DNA of 64,000 nucleotides. It comes from Caryophanales bacterium UBA6865 (GTDB lineage: Bacteria > Bacillota_I > Bacilli_A > RFN20 > CAG-826). The stretch is taken from contig DKCV01000015.1 in the NCBI GenBank assembly GCA_002449265.1, positions 1 to 64,000 on the forward strand, in the 5' to 3' direction. The notes under the pieces were generated by a model. It did no database searches. It saw only the letters and a program-made list of their open reading frames with translations, and was not told the DNA's origin. This document shows, in pieces, positions 35,483 through 44,707 of this stretch (its first letter is position 1; the number at the start of each line of letters is the position of its first letter). The translations under genes were made by a program, and so were the position numbers.

Positions 35483-36982
35483 CTATAGATATTTCGCCGA
35501 TAAGCGCAATAACTCTTCTTGCGTTGCGCTTTTTGTATTCACAATCCCGCTTAATCGATGATTGCTCATCACCGCGATGCGATTGGTGATTCCTAGAATC
35601 TCAGGCATTTCCGAAGTGACCACAATGATGGTTTTGCCTGCCTTAGCCATATTCACCATCAATTCGTATATCTCGTATTTCGCCCCAACGTCGATTCCTC
35701 GCGTTGGTTCATCCATTAGGAAGATATCGGGATTTCTATCCATCCATTTACCAAGAATGATTTTTTGTTGATTTCCACCCGATAGAGAGGTGATTGGATC
35801 ATGGATAGAATTTGCTTTGGTTTTCATTAATTCCATCTCTTTTTTCGTAGCGAGTTCCATTTTTCTCACTTGCAAGATGTGGTATTTCAAATACCGCTCC
35901 AGATTGGTGATCGTGGTATTGAAGACCAAATCCGCTTTCGAGAAGATGCCGTTAATCTTTCTTTCTTCCGTCACGAGGGCGAAATTATAAGACATCGCTT
36001 CTTTTGCCCCATTGAACCGTAATCTTTTTTCGTGGTATTTTAGGTAGCCTGTCGCGAGCTTTCGTAAGCCAAAGAGGGCTTCTAATAATTCGCTTCGTCC
36101 AGCGCCCACTAAACCGTATATTCCGAATATTTCGCCTTTTTTGACACTGAAATTGATGTCTTTTAGGAAAGGAGGATAAGCGGTGGAAAGATTTTTCACT
36201 TCTAAAATAACTTCCTCAGGCTTATTCCTTAATGTAGGGAATCGGTTCGTAAGAGGCCTACCAACCATTGCTGCAATGAGATCGTTCATATTCGTGGATT
36301 TGGTTGATTTACTCATGATGAGCTCACCATCACGCAAAACAGTTACCTCATCGCATATTTTGAAGATTTCGTCGATTTTATGGGAAATGTAAATAAAAGA
36401 AACCCCTTTTTTCTTGAGCGAGGTGATGATTTCGAATAACCGGGAGATTTCGCGGTCAGAAAGAGAAGAAGTGGGCTCGTCTAGGATTATGACTTTTGCA
36501 TCATAAGAAACGGCTTTGGCGATTTCGACCATTTGTCGTTCTGAAACCGATAGTTTCTTCGCTAGAACCATTGGATCGATACTAAGGGACAAAGAAGAGA
36601 ACAAGCGCATGGCCTTTTCTTTCATTTTGGCTTCATCGATAATCCCGAAGCGATTTACGATATAGCGACCTAAAAAGAGATTATCCAAAACCGTTCTCTC
36701 TAGGCATTGATTCAATTCTTGGTGGACCATGGCTACCCCATGCTCTAATGCGTTTTTCGGGTTAAGGAAATTTGTCTTTTTTCCTTGGAAAACGATGGTG
36801 CCTTCGTCTTTAGAATAAACGCCAAAAAGGCATTTCATCAATGTACTTTTCCCTGCGCCGTTTTCTCCCATCAAGCCCAGGATTGACCCGGGCTTGATTT
36901 TAAGGCTGACGTTATGAAGAACGTGATTGTCGCCGAATGATTTCGATAAATTATTGATTTCGAGGATGTATGATTTTTTCAT
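35483..36982 (-). CDS. mglA: MglA-type sugar ABC transporter ATPase
   Basis: 499 residues with two ABC domains, as usual for carbohydrate CUT2 importers. The first has GENGAGKST, LSVSERQMVEIAKA and ILDEPTSSLS; the second has the degenerate Walker A GLVGAGRSE, then LSGGNQQKIILGKWM and LMDEPTRGID. It drives uptake through the following permease. It begins 5 bases after the binding-protein gene. Substrate by best resemblance is galactose or methyl-galactoside. Confidence 0.93.
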   Translation of the reverse strand: MKKSYILEINNLSKSFGDNHVLHNVSLKIKPGSILGLMGENGAGKSTLMKCLFGVYSKDEGTIVFQGKKTNFLNPKNALEHGVAMVHQELNQCLERTVLDNLFLGRYIVNRFGIIDEAKMKEKAMRLFSSLSLSIDPMVLAKKLSVSERQMVEIAKAVSYDAKVIILDEPTSSLSDREISRLFEIITSLKKKGVSFIYISHKIDEIFKICDEVTVLRDGELIMSKSTKSTNMNDLIAAMVGRPLTNRFPTLRNKPEEVILEVKNLSTAYPPFLKDINFSVKKGEIFGIYGLVGAGRSELLEALFGLRKLATGYLKYHEKRLRFNGAKEAMSYNFALVTEERKINGIFSKADLVFNTTITNLERYLKYHILQVRKMELATKKEMELMKTKANSIHDPITSLSGGNQQKIILGKWMDRNPDIFLMDEPTRGIDVGAKYEIYELMVNMAKAGKTIIVVTSEMPEILGITNRIAVMSNHRLSGIVNTKSATQEELLRLSAKYL

Positions 36983-36987
36983 ACTTT

Positions 36988-38214
36988 TTAATGAAGCTTC
37001 TTTGTGTAAATTGAGCCAGAATTCGTTTTGACCATGTTAATGGCGTAAGCGTCGTATTTCCCTAAGTTAACAAACTTTTCGGATACGGATTTTTCTTCTT
37101 GCCCATCGCCTTCCACTTTGTGGATTTCGATGTTCATGAGTTTTTGATAATGGTCAAGGGCTGGCCAATAAGAAGCGCTTAAGAAGTTATCGGAGCCATT
37201 GTATAAATCAAGCCAGACCTTGATTTTCTTAATGTCTTTTTGCTTGGTGATGTCTTTGATTCCTTCATCGCGTTTTGCCCCGATATAGGAGTCTACGTTT
37301 ATGGAAGTGACCGCGGAATTATTCGCCATGATGGCTCTATCTTTTTCTACATAGTCCATCTTCGGCGTAATCTTATTGCCCCATTTATCGGGTTCGCTGA
37401 AGCCTTTTTTGATGACGTTTTCGCCTTTTTCGCCGTCGATGATATTACGGATAAGCTGTAAAACTCCTATCGCTTGCGCGTCAACGTTTTGGGAAACGGT
37501 TCCGGTCATTTTCCCGTTTTTGATTGCTTCTAAAGCGTCGGCATTCGCGTCATAACCGAATAACGGGAGACCTTCAATCCAAGCGGTGGACCCTCTCATT
37601 CCTCCTGCCATCCCGTCGTTATTAGAAACGGCGAAGTCGATGCTATTGCTCGCACCTATTTTTTCGCTGCTTTTCCAGCTGATGAATGCTTTTCCAGCCG
37701 CATCCGCATTCCAGCCAGCGCCATCATCTGCCGCCATGACTTGGGAGGCCAATTCTTCGACAAGTATTTTCTTGTCCTTGAGCTGGATTTCGCCCACCTT
37801 GCAGACTCCCGCCTTGTAGTTTTCTTTCGCTTTCTTTTCATCGGTGACTAAAGTCCCTAACGCTTTTCGAATTCCGATGGTTCTAGCTCTTGAATCATTA
37901 TGGGCTTCGTCTCCGATTGCGAGGACATAGCCAAGTTTTCCGTCTTTGTTCCTATCGACCTCGTCTGAGGTTTTCTCCTTGAAATAGTCAAGAATCATTT
38001 GCCCTTGCACGTCTCCTCCCCTTATCGCGTCAAAGCCAACATAGAAGGTGTTCTCGGAAAAACCCATGGTTTTATGATCGATACCCGAAGCGTCTGGCAT
38101 CGAAGGCTGACGGTTGAAGAAGATGAGGGGTTTGTCCTTATTTGGCGTGCCGCCACAGGAAAGTAGCATAGCCACAAACGGGACAATGCAGAGAATTTTT
38201 TTGTGAGTTTTCAT
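36988..38214 (-). CDS. mglB: MglB-type galactose-binding lipoprotein
   Basis: 408 residues. A lipoprotein signal (Cys20, LLSCGG) holds it at the membrane surface. It is a periplasmic-binding-protein fold of the ribose/galactose type, with DRNKDGKLGYVLAIGDEAHNDSRARTIGIRKAL, which in MglB includes the EF-hand-like calcium loop, and later SNNDGMAGG and GYDANADALEAIKNGKMTGTVSQN. About 80 residues longer than E. coli MglB. AAAGGAGTG precedes the ATG. First gene of the mglBAC operon, read leftward. Confidence 0.9.
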   Translation of the reverse strand: MKTHKKILCIVPFVAMLLSCGGTPNKDKPLIFFNRQPSMPDASGIDHKTMGFSENTFYVGFDAIRGGDVQGQMILDYFKEKTSDEVDRNKDGKLGYVLAIGDEAHNDSRARTIGIRKALGTLVTDEKKAKENYKAGVCKVGEIQLKDKKILVEELASQVMAADDGAGWNADAAGKAFISWKSSEKIGASNSIDFAVSNNDGMAGGMRGSTAWIEGLPLFGYDANADALEAIKNGKMTGTVSQNVDAQAIGVLQLIRNIIDGEKGENVIKKGFSEPDKWGNKITPKMDYVEKDRAIMANNSAVTSINVDSYIGAKRDEGIKDITKQKDIKKIKVWLDLYNGSDNFLSASYWPALDHYQKLMNIEIHKVEGDGQEEKSVSEKFVNLGKYDAYAINMVKTNSGSIYTKKLH

Positions 38215-38476
38215 TTTTCACTCCTTTTTCTTTTCGCGTATCATTCTTACGGAAAGCCCTTACATTTAAAATGGAATAAACTTCACAGTTTTCGAAAAAA
38301 CTACACTGATAGCAATTGAAGACAAGATGCCATCGTATAAAAAGAAAAGTAGAGTCTTAATCCTTTTTAACAAAATTCATGCTTTTTGAAATTGCGGTGA
38401 AAAAAGAAGTGATTGTCTTTTTATTGCCGTTTATGGTAGAGTCTTTCACCGGAAACAAACATGAAGCTACGGAAAG
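38215..38476. other. Divergent regulatory region between mglB and uraA
   Basis: About 260 bases with no gene. It must hold the promoters of both operons, but I could not find a near-consensus pair on either strand. The uraA leader elements begin at 38477. Confidence 0.4.
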
Positions 38477-38589
38477 AGTCCCTCAATCGTTTGAAAAAAC
38501 ATAGGGGTAGTATTTTCTTCTTTGGAGTTTCAGTTTCTAAATTCCATCTCGTTTCAGTTTTAGGGGCTTAGTTATCTAAGTCCCTTTTT
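38477..38589 (+). promoter_or_regulatory. Possible transcription attenuator in the uraA leader
   Basis: An intrinsic terminator, GGGGCTTAG (38563-38571) pairing with CTAAGTCCC (38576-38584) and followed by T5, sits 38 bases ahead of the uraA start. An upstream copy of AGTCCCT (38477-38483) could pair with the terminator's left arm instead and act as antiterminator. Attenuation by PyrR is common for uracil permease genes, but I do not see the PyrR loop consensus, so the sensor is unknown. Confidence 0.5.
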
Positions 38590-38626
38590 CTTAATGCGAT
38601 ATGGCAAAAACAAGGAGGGCTTTGGC

Positions 38627-40177
38627 ATGAACCAAGCAAAAAAATTAATTCTCGATGTTAACGAGAGCCCCAAGAAGATCTCGGAATGGATCATCTTGGC
38701 TATTCAACACGTGCTTGCGATGTTTGTCGCTTGTATCACCGTCCCACTTCTCGTATTCGCTGGGCCACTTACGGTTGGCGAAGGATTCCTTAATGCGGGG
38801 GCGAAGGTTCCTTATATTAATATCTATGGCCAAAGCTTAGCGCAAACGATGATTGCTCCTACGCTTGTCGCGGCTGGAATCGGCACCATCATTTACTTAG
38901 TTCTCACCAAAATGAAAAGCCCCGTCTTCCTTGCTTCTAGCTTTGCTTATATCGCCCCAATGAGTGGCGCATTAATGCTAGGGGCGATTCCCGCTAGCAT
39001 GGGGAGTGACGGATTAGCGCATGCCGCAAGCGCTGGAGAAACCGTCATTGGATTCTTCGGAAACGTTTGGGCCCTTCCTATTGGCATGGCGATGGTTGGC
39101 TTAGTGTATGTCGTTGTCGCTATTATCATTCGCTTCGCTGGCGTAAATTGGTTAAACAAATTACTTCCTACTATTGTCATAGGACCAGTCATTATGGTCA
39201 TTGGGTTAGGGCTAAGCGTTAGCGCCGTCAATAACCTTATGTCGAGTAGCGGAAATGGCGATAGCTATAACCTTATCGCGATTCTTTCTGGGATTGTTGG
39301 TATGGCCGTGACCGCTTTATGCGCGCATTATGGCAAAAAGACGTTGAGCCTTATCCCATTCGTCATGGGAATGCTTGCAGGTTATTTAACTGCCGCCATT
39401 TTTACCGCAATTGGATATTATGGCTGCCATAACGACTATTTCCACATCATCGATTTCTCTCCGATCGTTAATAATTTCAAAGAAATCAGCATCCGTAGTT
39501 TCTTCGATCTTCCAAGCTTTATCTTCCTCAAAGAGAATTTCAAGGCTGCCGCCCCAGTTACGGGCCCGCAGATTGGAAGCATTGCCTTATTATTCATCCC
39601 GGTTTCTTTGGTTACGATTTGCGAGCATATTGGTGACCATAAAAACCTTTCTGGCATTATTGACCGCGATTTACTTGTTGACCCAGGCTTATCAAGAACT
39701 TTGATGGGGGATGGCATTGCTACAGCGGTAAGCGGAATGCTATGCGGCGCTGCAAATACAACGTATGGCGAAAACGTGGCTGTCGTTGGCGTTACGAAAA
39801 TCGCAAGTGTGAAAGTCATCCTTCTTGCGTGCATCATGAGTGTTCTATTGGGATTCCTCTCTCCGATTATGTCGATTGTTGAAACGATCCCTGCTTGTGT
39901 GACGGGCGGAGTTTCTCTCCTCCTATACGGGTTTATCGCTGCAAGCGGAGTGAAGATGCTAATCAACGAGCAAATCGATATGTCAAAAACCAAAAACATC
40001 TTCGTTGCCTCGGCAATTCTAGTCGCTGGAATCGGCGGCTTAGTGATTAGCTTCGTACTCAATGACACAACCGTTACGATCACTTCCACGGCCGTAAGCA
40101 TGATTTTAGGAATTTTAATGAATATCATGCTTCGCGAAAAAATAGAACCAGCTAAAATAGAGTCAGATAATAAATAA
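38627..40177 (+). CDS. uraA: Uracil/xanthine permease (NCS2 family)
   Basis: 516 residues with about 14 hydrophobic segments. NCS2 signatures are present: AIQHVLAMFVACITVPLLV at the N-terminus, LPTIVIGPVIMVIGLGL, and the substrate-site region VTICEHIGDHKNLSGIIDRDL followed by GMLCGAANTTYGENV. It imports uracil. ATG 38627 is chosen for its AAGGAGGGC site; an upstream in-frame ATG (38594) lies within the terminator flank. Longer than E. coli UraA (about 430). It is followed after 14 bases by upp, which uses the imported uracil. Confidence 0.92.
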   Translation: MNQAKKLILDVNESPKKISEWIILAIQHVLAMFVACITVPLLVFAGPLTVGEGFLNAGAKVPYINIYGQSLAQTMIAPTLVAAGIGTIIYLVLTKMKSPVFLASSFAYIAPMSGALMLGAIPASMGSDGLAHAASAGETVIGFFGNVWALPIGMAMVGLVYVVVAIIIRFAGVNWLNKLLPTIVIGPVIMVIGLGLSVSAVNNLMSSSGNGDSYNLIAILSGIVGMAVTALCAHYGKKTLSLIPFVMGMLAGYLTAAIFTAIGYYGCHNDYFHIIDFSPIVNNFKEISIRSFFDLPSFIFLKENFKAAAPVTGPQIGSIALLFIPVSLVTICEHIGDHKNLSGIIDRDLLVDPGLSRTLMGDGIATAVSGMLCGAANTTYGENVAVVGVTKIASVKVILLACIMSVLLGFLSPIMSIVETIPACVTGGVSLLLYGFIAASGVKMLINEQIDMSKTKNIFVASAILVAGIGGLVISFVLNDTTVTITSTAVSMILGILMNIMLREKIEPAKIESDNK

Positions 40178-40191
40178 GGAGAAACGCATAT

Positions 40192-40839
40192 ATGAATATT
40201 AAAGATTACCCAAACCTCACTCTTCTAGATCACCCTTTACTAAAACACAAAATCTCTCATCTAAGAATGAAGGAAACCCCAACGAGCGAATTCCGTCAAT
40301 TCGTGAAGGAAATCGCCATGATGGAAGGCTTCGAAGCGTTACGTGGATTAAAGACGGTTCCAACCGAAATTCATACTCCAATCGAAGACACGATTCAGCC
40401 AATGGTGGAAGGTAGCAAATTATGCTTTGTTCCAATCCTTCGCGCCGGTATGGGAATGGTAGACGGAATGACCGCTTTAATTCCTACTGCTCATGTGGGG
40501 CATATTGGTTTATACCGTGATGAAGTAACGCACGAACCTCACGAATATTATTGCAAGCTTCCTGGCGGACTTGAAAATATGGATGTCTATATCCTTGACC
40601 CAATGCTTGCGACAGGTGGCTCTGCAATTGATGCAATTAAGATGCTCCGTAAACACGGTGCAAAGAAGATTTCCTTCATTTGCATTATCGCCGCTCCAGA
40701 AGGAGTGGAAGCTTTTGAAAAAGCGAATCCAGAAGTGCCTCTTTATATTGGCGCTCTTGACCGCGAGCTCAATCAAAACGCCTATATTTGCCCAGGACTA
40801 GGCGATGCTGGCGACCGAATCTTTGGCACGACGAAATAA
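40192..40839 (+). CDS. upp: Uracil phosphoribosyltransferase
   Basis: 215 residues, the normal length. It converts uracil and PRPP to UMP in pyrimidine salvage. Visible motifs are the early HPLLKHKISHLR, ILRAGMGMVDGM, the PRPP loop DPMLATGGSAIDAI and the C-terminal uracil site YICPGLGDAGDRIFGTT. AAGGAGAAA precedes the ATG. It shares an operon with uraA and ends at a strong terminator. Confidence 0.97.
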   Translation: MNIKDYPNLTLLDHPLLKHKISHLRMKETPTSEFRQFVKEIAMMEGFEALRGLKTVPTEIHTPIEDTIQPMVEGSKLCFVPILRAGMGMVDGMTALIPTAHVGHIGLYRDEVTHEPHEYYCKLPGGLENMDVYILDPMLATGGSAIDAIKMLRKHGAKKISFICIIAAPEGVEAFEKANPEVPLYIGALDRELNQNAYICPGLGDAGDRIFGTTK

Positions 40840-40855
40840 CGCATTAGATTTTGAT

Positions 40856-40886
40856 AAGCTACGCCATTAAAGACGTAGCTTTTTTA
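40856..40886 (+). terminator. Intrinsic terminator after upp
   Basis: AAGCTACG (40856-40863) pairs perfectly with CGTAGCTT (40874-40881), followed by a run of six T. Confidence 0.88.
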
Positions 40887-41037
40887 ATAAAGAATAAGAG
40901 TTTTTAAATATCGTTTTTAATTTTCCTTGCAAATTCAGCCTGGATTATCAAATTCCTAGCATAAACCTCCGATAAACATTTACAAAAATTTTACATTAAG
41001 CGATAATAAAGAACGTTGTGAAAACCGCAACATAAAT

Positions 41038-42777
41038 ATGTTTTCTTGGAACGAAGTAGCTTTTTGGACTATGACGCTTGGAGGCCTAGGATTATTCCTA
41101 TATGGCATCACAAGTCTTTCTTCGACCTTAAAGAAGATGGCGTCAAGCCGTCTATCTAATGTCATCAATAAATTAGGCAAAAATCCTTTGATCGGTTTAC
41201 TTGTTGGAACTGGGTTTACCGCTATTATCCAGACCTCTGGCGGAACGAGTGCTTTAACGATTGGCTTAGTTCGCGCAGGAGTCATGAGTTTTGAGCAAGC
41301 TAGCGCAGTGATTATCGGCGCGAATATCGGCACAACGATTACCGCGTTTATCGTTTCTATTCCTTTCATGGAATATTTCCCATTAGTGCTTTTCGTTGGC
41401 TCGATTATTTTACTATTCGCCACCAAGAAAAAATGGTCGAATATCGGTGAGCTTTGTTTTGCTTTTGGCGCGATATTCTTGGGATTATGGATCGTTCAGC
41501 TTTATTTATCTAGAATCGCGGAAGAGCCAGCTTTCGTGTCTTTATTCTCTACGCTTAACGATAATCCATGGTTAGGTTTTTTAATCGGTATCGTTGCAAC
41601 GGTTTGCTTACAAAGCTCGAGCGCGGTTGTTGGTGTAGCACAGGGGATTTATGCTGTAAGTGCTGGATCAGCAATTTCTTTATTCGGTATCCTCCCGATT
41701 ATTTTCGGCGCGAATATCGGAACGACATCCACAGCGATTTTTGCTTCTATCGGCGGTAGTAAAGAAAGCAAGAAAGTCGCTTTATTCCACGTTATTTTTA
41801 ATGTGACGGGTGCGTTACTATTCATGGGCGTTATTTATATTTTCCGTGATTGGCTCTCTAATCCTAGTAATTTAGGCGTGGTGGATTCATCTAACAAAGT
41901 GAGTGAATGGTATGTCTCACCAATGATTCAAATCGCTTTGTGCCATTTGATTTTCAATTTTGTGACGGGCGCGATTTTCTTTGCCTTACTTAAGCCAGTT
42001 ACAAAATTAATCAACAAAATCATTCCGACCAGCAATCAAAAGAAAATCGAACCGATTGAGCCTCTTGATTATGGTTTGATGAAAAGTTTCCCTTCAGAGG
42101 GTTTAGCTTTAGCAAAAAAACGCACGCTGATTATGTTCTCTTACACCAAAATGATGTTTGAGACAATTAAGGAATATCTCTCTTCTTTTAAAGATGAAGA
42201 CGCTGAATTCGTTCACAATATCGAATCCAATGTCGATATGATTGACCGTCAATTAAATGAGTATCTTTCTAGTTGCAACAAAGAGAATCTTTCAGAAGAT
42301 GACGTTGCCTTGTTGCTTAGCATCTTAAAAGCGAGCAAAGATATCGAACGCATTGGCGATTATGGCGAAAATCTCATTAATTTCTATAGTGAGATTAAAG
42401 AAAAGAAAGACGAATTAACGCCTAACGAAAAAGAGTTTTTCTCACGCGTTACCGATCAAGCCATCGCTTTTATCGTCAAGACCATCGAAGTCTATGAGAA
42501 AGCGGATAAGACGCTTGGAATTGAAGTAATTCAGGAGCGTCGCGATTTCTTAGAGAAACTTGATGCGATTGTCGATCATCACTTTGAAGAAGAAACAACG
42601 ATGAACGGTACCATCTCTAGCCGTTTTGTTGAACTCATTTATGTCGATATTATTAATTGCTATGAACGTGTTGCATCGCATTGCTCTAATATCGCTAAAA
42701 TATTCGGAACCGATAAAACTTACGTTCTCGATGAAGAAGATAAAAAACGTTTCTCTTCCTTAGCGGAACATCAATAA
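41038..42777 (+). CDS. Na+/phosphate cotransporter with C-terminal PhoU domain
   Basis: 579 residues. Two inverted Na/Pi repeats are marked by QTSGGTSALTIGL (first) and QSSSAVVGVAQGI (second), each followed by GANIGTT. About eight helices precede a cytoplasmic PhoU-like helical domain (about residues 355-570, with IERIGDYGENL and YERVASHCSNIA). It takes up phosphate at low affinity, complementing the PstSCAB system at the start of the window. No clear ribosome-binding site precedes the ATG. Monocistronic. Confidence 0.93.
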   Translation: MFSWNEVAFWTMTLGGLGLFLYGITSLSSTLKKMASSRLSNVINKLGKNPLIGLLVGTGFTAIIQTSGGTSALTIGLVRAGVMSFEQASAVIIGANIGTTITAFIVSIPFMEYFPLVLFVGSIILLFATKKKWSNIGELCFAFGAIFLGLWIVQLYLSRIAEEPAFVSLFSTLNDNPWLGFLIGIVATVCLQSSSAVVGVAQGIYAVSAGSAISLFGILPIIFGANIGTTSTAIFASIGGSKESKKVALFHVIFNVTGALLFMGVIYIFRDWLSNPSNLGVVDSSNKVSEWYVSPMIQIALCHLIFNFVTGAIFFALLKPVTKLINKIIPTSNQKKIEPIEPLDYGLMKSFPSEGLALAKKRTLIMFSYTKMMFETIKEYLSSFKDEDAEFVHNIESNVDMIDRQLNEYLSSCNKENLSEDDVALLLSILKASKDIERIGDYGENLINFYSEIKEKKDELTPNEKEFFSRVTDQAIAFIVKTIEVYEKADKTLGIEVIQERRDFLEKLDAIVDHHFEEETTMNGTISSRFVELIYVDIINCYERVASHCSNIAKIFGTDKTYVLDEEDKKRFSSLAEHQ

Positions 42778-42794
42778 TTACCAAAAACAAAAAA

Positions 42795-42828
42795 GCCCTT
42801 ATTTAGACTTATCGATATAAATAGGGGC
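42795..42828. terminator. Bidirectional terminator between the Na/Pi and cupin genes
   Basis: GCCCTTATTTA (42795-42805) pairs with TAAATAGGGGC (42818-42828) with one weak pair. Read on the minus strand it is followed by a long T tract, read on the plus strand by four T. Confidence 0.75.
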
Positions 42829-42840
42829 GTTTTGAGTAGA

Positions 42841-43590
42841 TTATTCTTTTATAGTGGTCGTTGCTTTTCGATATTCTTCTTCGTTAACTTCCTTGAGCCA
42901 AATCGTTTTACTATCCTTGCCAGGTATTTCTATAGCAAGATGCGAGAACCAAGAAGCGGGGAATGCTCCATGGAAATGTTCTACGTTGCTTGGAATATAT
43001 ACGACGGAACCTGGTCTCATAATAATTGGCTCTTTGCCTTTTTCTTGATAGATGCCTTTACCTTCAATTGCTAATAGAAGCTGTCCTCCGCCTTCTTTAG
43101 CGGCATGAATATGCCAATGGTTTCTACACCCTGGTTCAAATGTCACGTTCGCGACGACTATGCCATTATCTTTAGAGGTGAGCATCTTTAAATACGATTT
43201 GCCCGTGAAATATTTTTGATAGGCGAGGTTTTCTTCACCCATTCCGAATATTCCTCCGTGATTTGATGTGTCATCATCGCCATAGACATCTTTCGCCATT
43301 TTTAACGCTGCCCAAGCGTTTGGCCAACCGGCGTAAAAAGCAACATGCGTTAAAATATCCGCCATCTCGTTACGACTAACGCCATTCTTCTTCGCGTTCA
43401 ATAAATGGTATTTCAAAGAATCGTCGGTGATGCCTTTTCCTACTAGGGCGGAAATGGTGATAATGCATCTTTCTTTTAGAGTTAAGTTATTATCGTTTGA
43501 CCACACTTCTCCGAATAAGACATCGTCATTATAGGCGGCGAATTCATCCGCAAATCCGCCCAGAGTATTTCTGCCTGCTACTTGCTTCAT
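42841..43590 (-). CDS. Carboxymuconolactone decarboxylase-cupin fusion protein
   Basis: 249 residues. The N-terminal half is a carboxymuconolactone decarboxylase/AhpD-like helical domain (TLKERCIITISALVGKG, HLLNAKKNGVSRNEMADILTHVAFYAGWPNAW). The C-terminal half is a cupin barrel with metal-type residues GCRNHWHIHAAKEGGGQ and the second motif PGSVVYIPSNVEHFHGA. The fusion is a known arrangement in anaerobic Firmicutes. It lies 12 bases after the flavoprotein gene and shares its MerR-controlled promoter. A role in redox or quinone stress is an inference. Confidence 0.88.
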   Translation of the reverse strand: MKQVAGRNTLGGFADEFAAYNDDVLFGEVWSNDNNLTLKERCIITISALVGKGITDDSLKYHLLNAKKNGVSRNEMADILTHVAFYAGWPNAWAALKMAKDVYGDDDTSNHGGIFGMGEENLAYQKYFTGKSYLKMLTSKDNGIVVANVTFEPGCRNHWHIHAAKEGGGQLLLAIEGKGIYQEKGKEPIIMRPGSVVYIPSNVEHFHGAFPASWFSHLAIEIPGKDSKTIWLKEVNEEEYRKATTTIKE

Positions 43591-43602
43591 CGCGATTTCT
43601 CC

Positions 43603-44142
43603 TTAAATGGAATATCCCATGTCATAGGCTTCTTTTTGTAGGGCGGGCGCGTTTATTGCCGAATTTGAGTCTGTTAAGGAAACGCCGCGGACGATTCCTT
43701 TGATACTAGAACGAGGGTAGCATTCACTCCAACCTTCTATCGAATGAATGAAGCGCTCTAGGCAACTAGAGTCAGAATCCGCGCATGTTGCGATTAGATA
43801 AATGTCTTTAAAGTGATAATCGCCATCGTATAGGGGATTAGAACGGTCTAGCACCGTTTTTAAGATACCTGACATTTCGTAATAATAAATCGGGCTTGCG
43901 AAGCATATTGCATCCGCCTCATTCATTAAGGGTAATAACGATTTCATATCGTCATCTAAGATGCATTTTTTTGTTTTTTGGCAAGTAAGGCATCCAACAC
44001 AATATTTAATGTTTTTGCCTTTTAATGAAACAAAAACGACATTATGTCCTTTTGCCTTTGCTCCCTTTTCGAATTCTCTCGCGAGTATTTCAGAATTGCT
44101 ACCGTATCTAAGACTACTTGAGATAATAAGAACTTTGCTCAT
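43603..44142 (-). CDS. NADPH-dependent FMN reductase-like flavoprotein
   Basis: 179 residues with a flavodoxin fold. The FMN phosphate loop is SSSLRYGSNSEILA near the N-terminus, followed by CVGCLTCQKTKKC, an insertion of cysteines found in iron-sulfur flavoprotein relatives, and FASPIYYYEMSGILKTVLDR. It probably reduces quinones or other acceptors with NAD(P)H. First gene of a leftward operon with the cupin protein. Its start lies about 40 bases from a MerR-type operator shared with the divergent regulator. Confidence 0.87.
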   Translation of the reverse strand: MSKVLIISSSLRYGSNSEILAREFEKGAKAKGHNVVFVSLKGKNIKYCVGCLTCQKTKKCILDDDMKSLLPLMNEADAICFASPIYYYEMSGILKTVLDRSNPLYDGDYHFKDIYLIATCADSDSSCLERFIHSIEGWSECYPRSSIKGIVRGVSLTDSNSAINAPALQKEAYDMGYSI

Positions 44143-44183
44143 ATTGATGAACCTCCCTCTCCTAATTATATTAATATTGAAAT

Positions 44184-44203
44184 ACCTAAAGGTAACTTTA
44201 GGT
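44184..44203. promoter_or_regulatory. MerR-type operator
   Basis: A perfect inverted repeat: ACCTAAAG (44184-44191), a 4-base spacer, CTTTAGGT (44196-44203). It lies between the divergent merR-like gene and the flavoprotein operon. On the minus strand TTGACC overlaps its edge as a -35 box, the position MerR regulators use to twist a long promoter spacer. Confidence 0.75.
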
Positions 44204-44227
44204 CAAGTATTTTCGGAGGTAAATTCT

Positions 44228-44662
44228 ATGAATACAATCGGCGAGGTTTCTCGCGAATTCCATTTGCCAGTGTCAACACTTCGCTATTACGATAATGAGG
44301 GACTATTTCCGCATTTGGAGAAAAAGAGTGGCGTTCGTCAATTTTCACCAGAAGATAAGGAATCGCTTCGTGTGGTTGAATGCCTAAAGAAAGCGGGATT
44401 AGAGATAAAAGACATCAAGCGCTTCATGGATTGGTGCAAAGAAGGGCCCTCTACTTATGCCCAAAGAAAAGAACTTTTCGAAAAGCAAAAAGAAAAGGTG
44501 GAGCAAGAAATCGCCTCATTAACGAAAACTTTGGCGATGATTGAATTTAAGTGCTGGTACTATGGAGAAGCGATTAAAGACGGGAACGAAAATAGAATCA
44601 AGAAGATGATCCCTGATCATTTGCCTAATGAAATTCGCGCGATTTATGATGAATCGCACTAG
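44228..44662 (+). CDS. MerR family transcriptional regulator
   Basis: 144 residues. ATG 44228 is preceded by GGAGGT at the right distance, so the longer open frame upstream is not used. The N-terminal winged helix starts TIGEVSREFHLPVSTLRYYDNEGL, and a dimerisation coiled coil follows, ending without a conserved metal-binding cysteine pattern. It most likely controls the divergent flavoprotein/cupin operon from the perfect operator between them. The inducer is unknown. Confidence 0.93.
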   Translation: MNTIGEVSREFHLPVSTLRYYDNEGLFPHLEKKSGVRQFSPEDKESLRVVECLKKAGLEIKDIKRFMDWCKEGPSTYAQRKELFEKQKEKVEQEIASLTKTLAMIEFKCWYYGEAIKDGNENRIKKMIPDHLPNEIRAIYDESH

Positions 44663-44668
44663 GATTGA

Positions 44669-44702
44669 TTAAGAGGGATGAAACACGCTTCATCCCTCTT
44701 AA
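44669..44702. terminator. Perfect 14-bp hairpin between convergent genes
   Basis: TTAAGAGGGATGAA (44669-44682) pairs perfectly with 44689-44702 around the loop ACACGC. It lies just after the merR stop and just before the end of the M13 peptidase gene. There is no strong T tract, but its position suggests a shared terminator. Confidence 0.65.
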
Positions 44703-44707
44703 TGGCA

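Noticed and set aside
38400..38590. Purine or preQ1 riboswitch before uraA
   Set aside because: The conserved loop and junction bases of these riboswitches could not be found; only the terminator and a competing arm are supported.
39436..40128. Long antisense frame of 230 codons opposite uraA
   Set aside because: It is the reverse strand of a strongly supported permease gene, and its composition follows that gene's codons.
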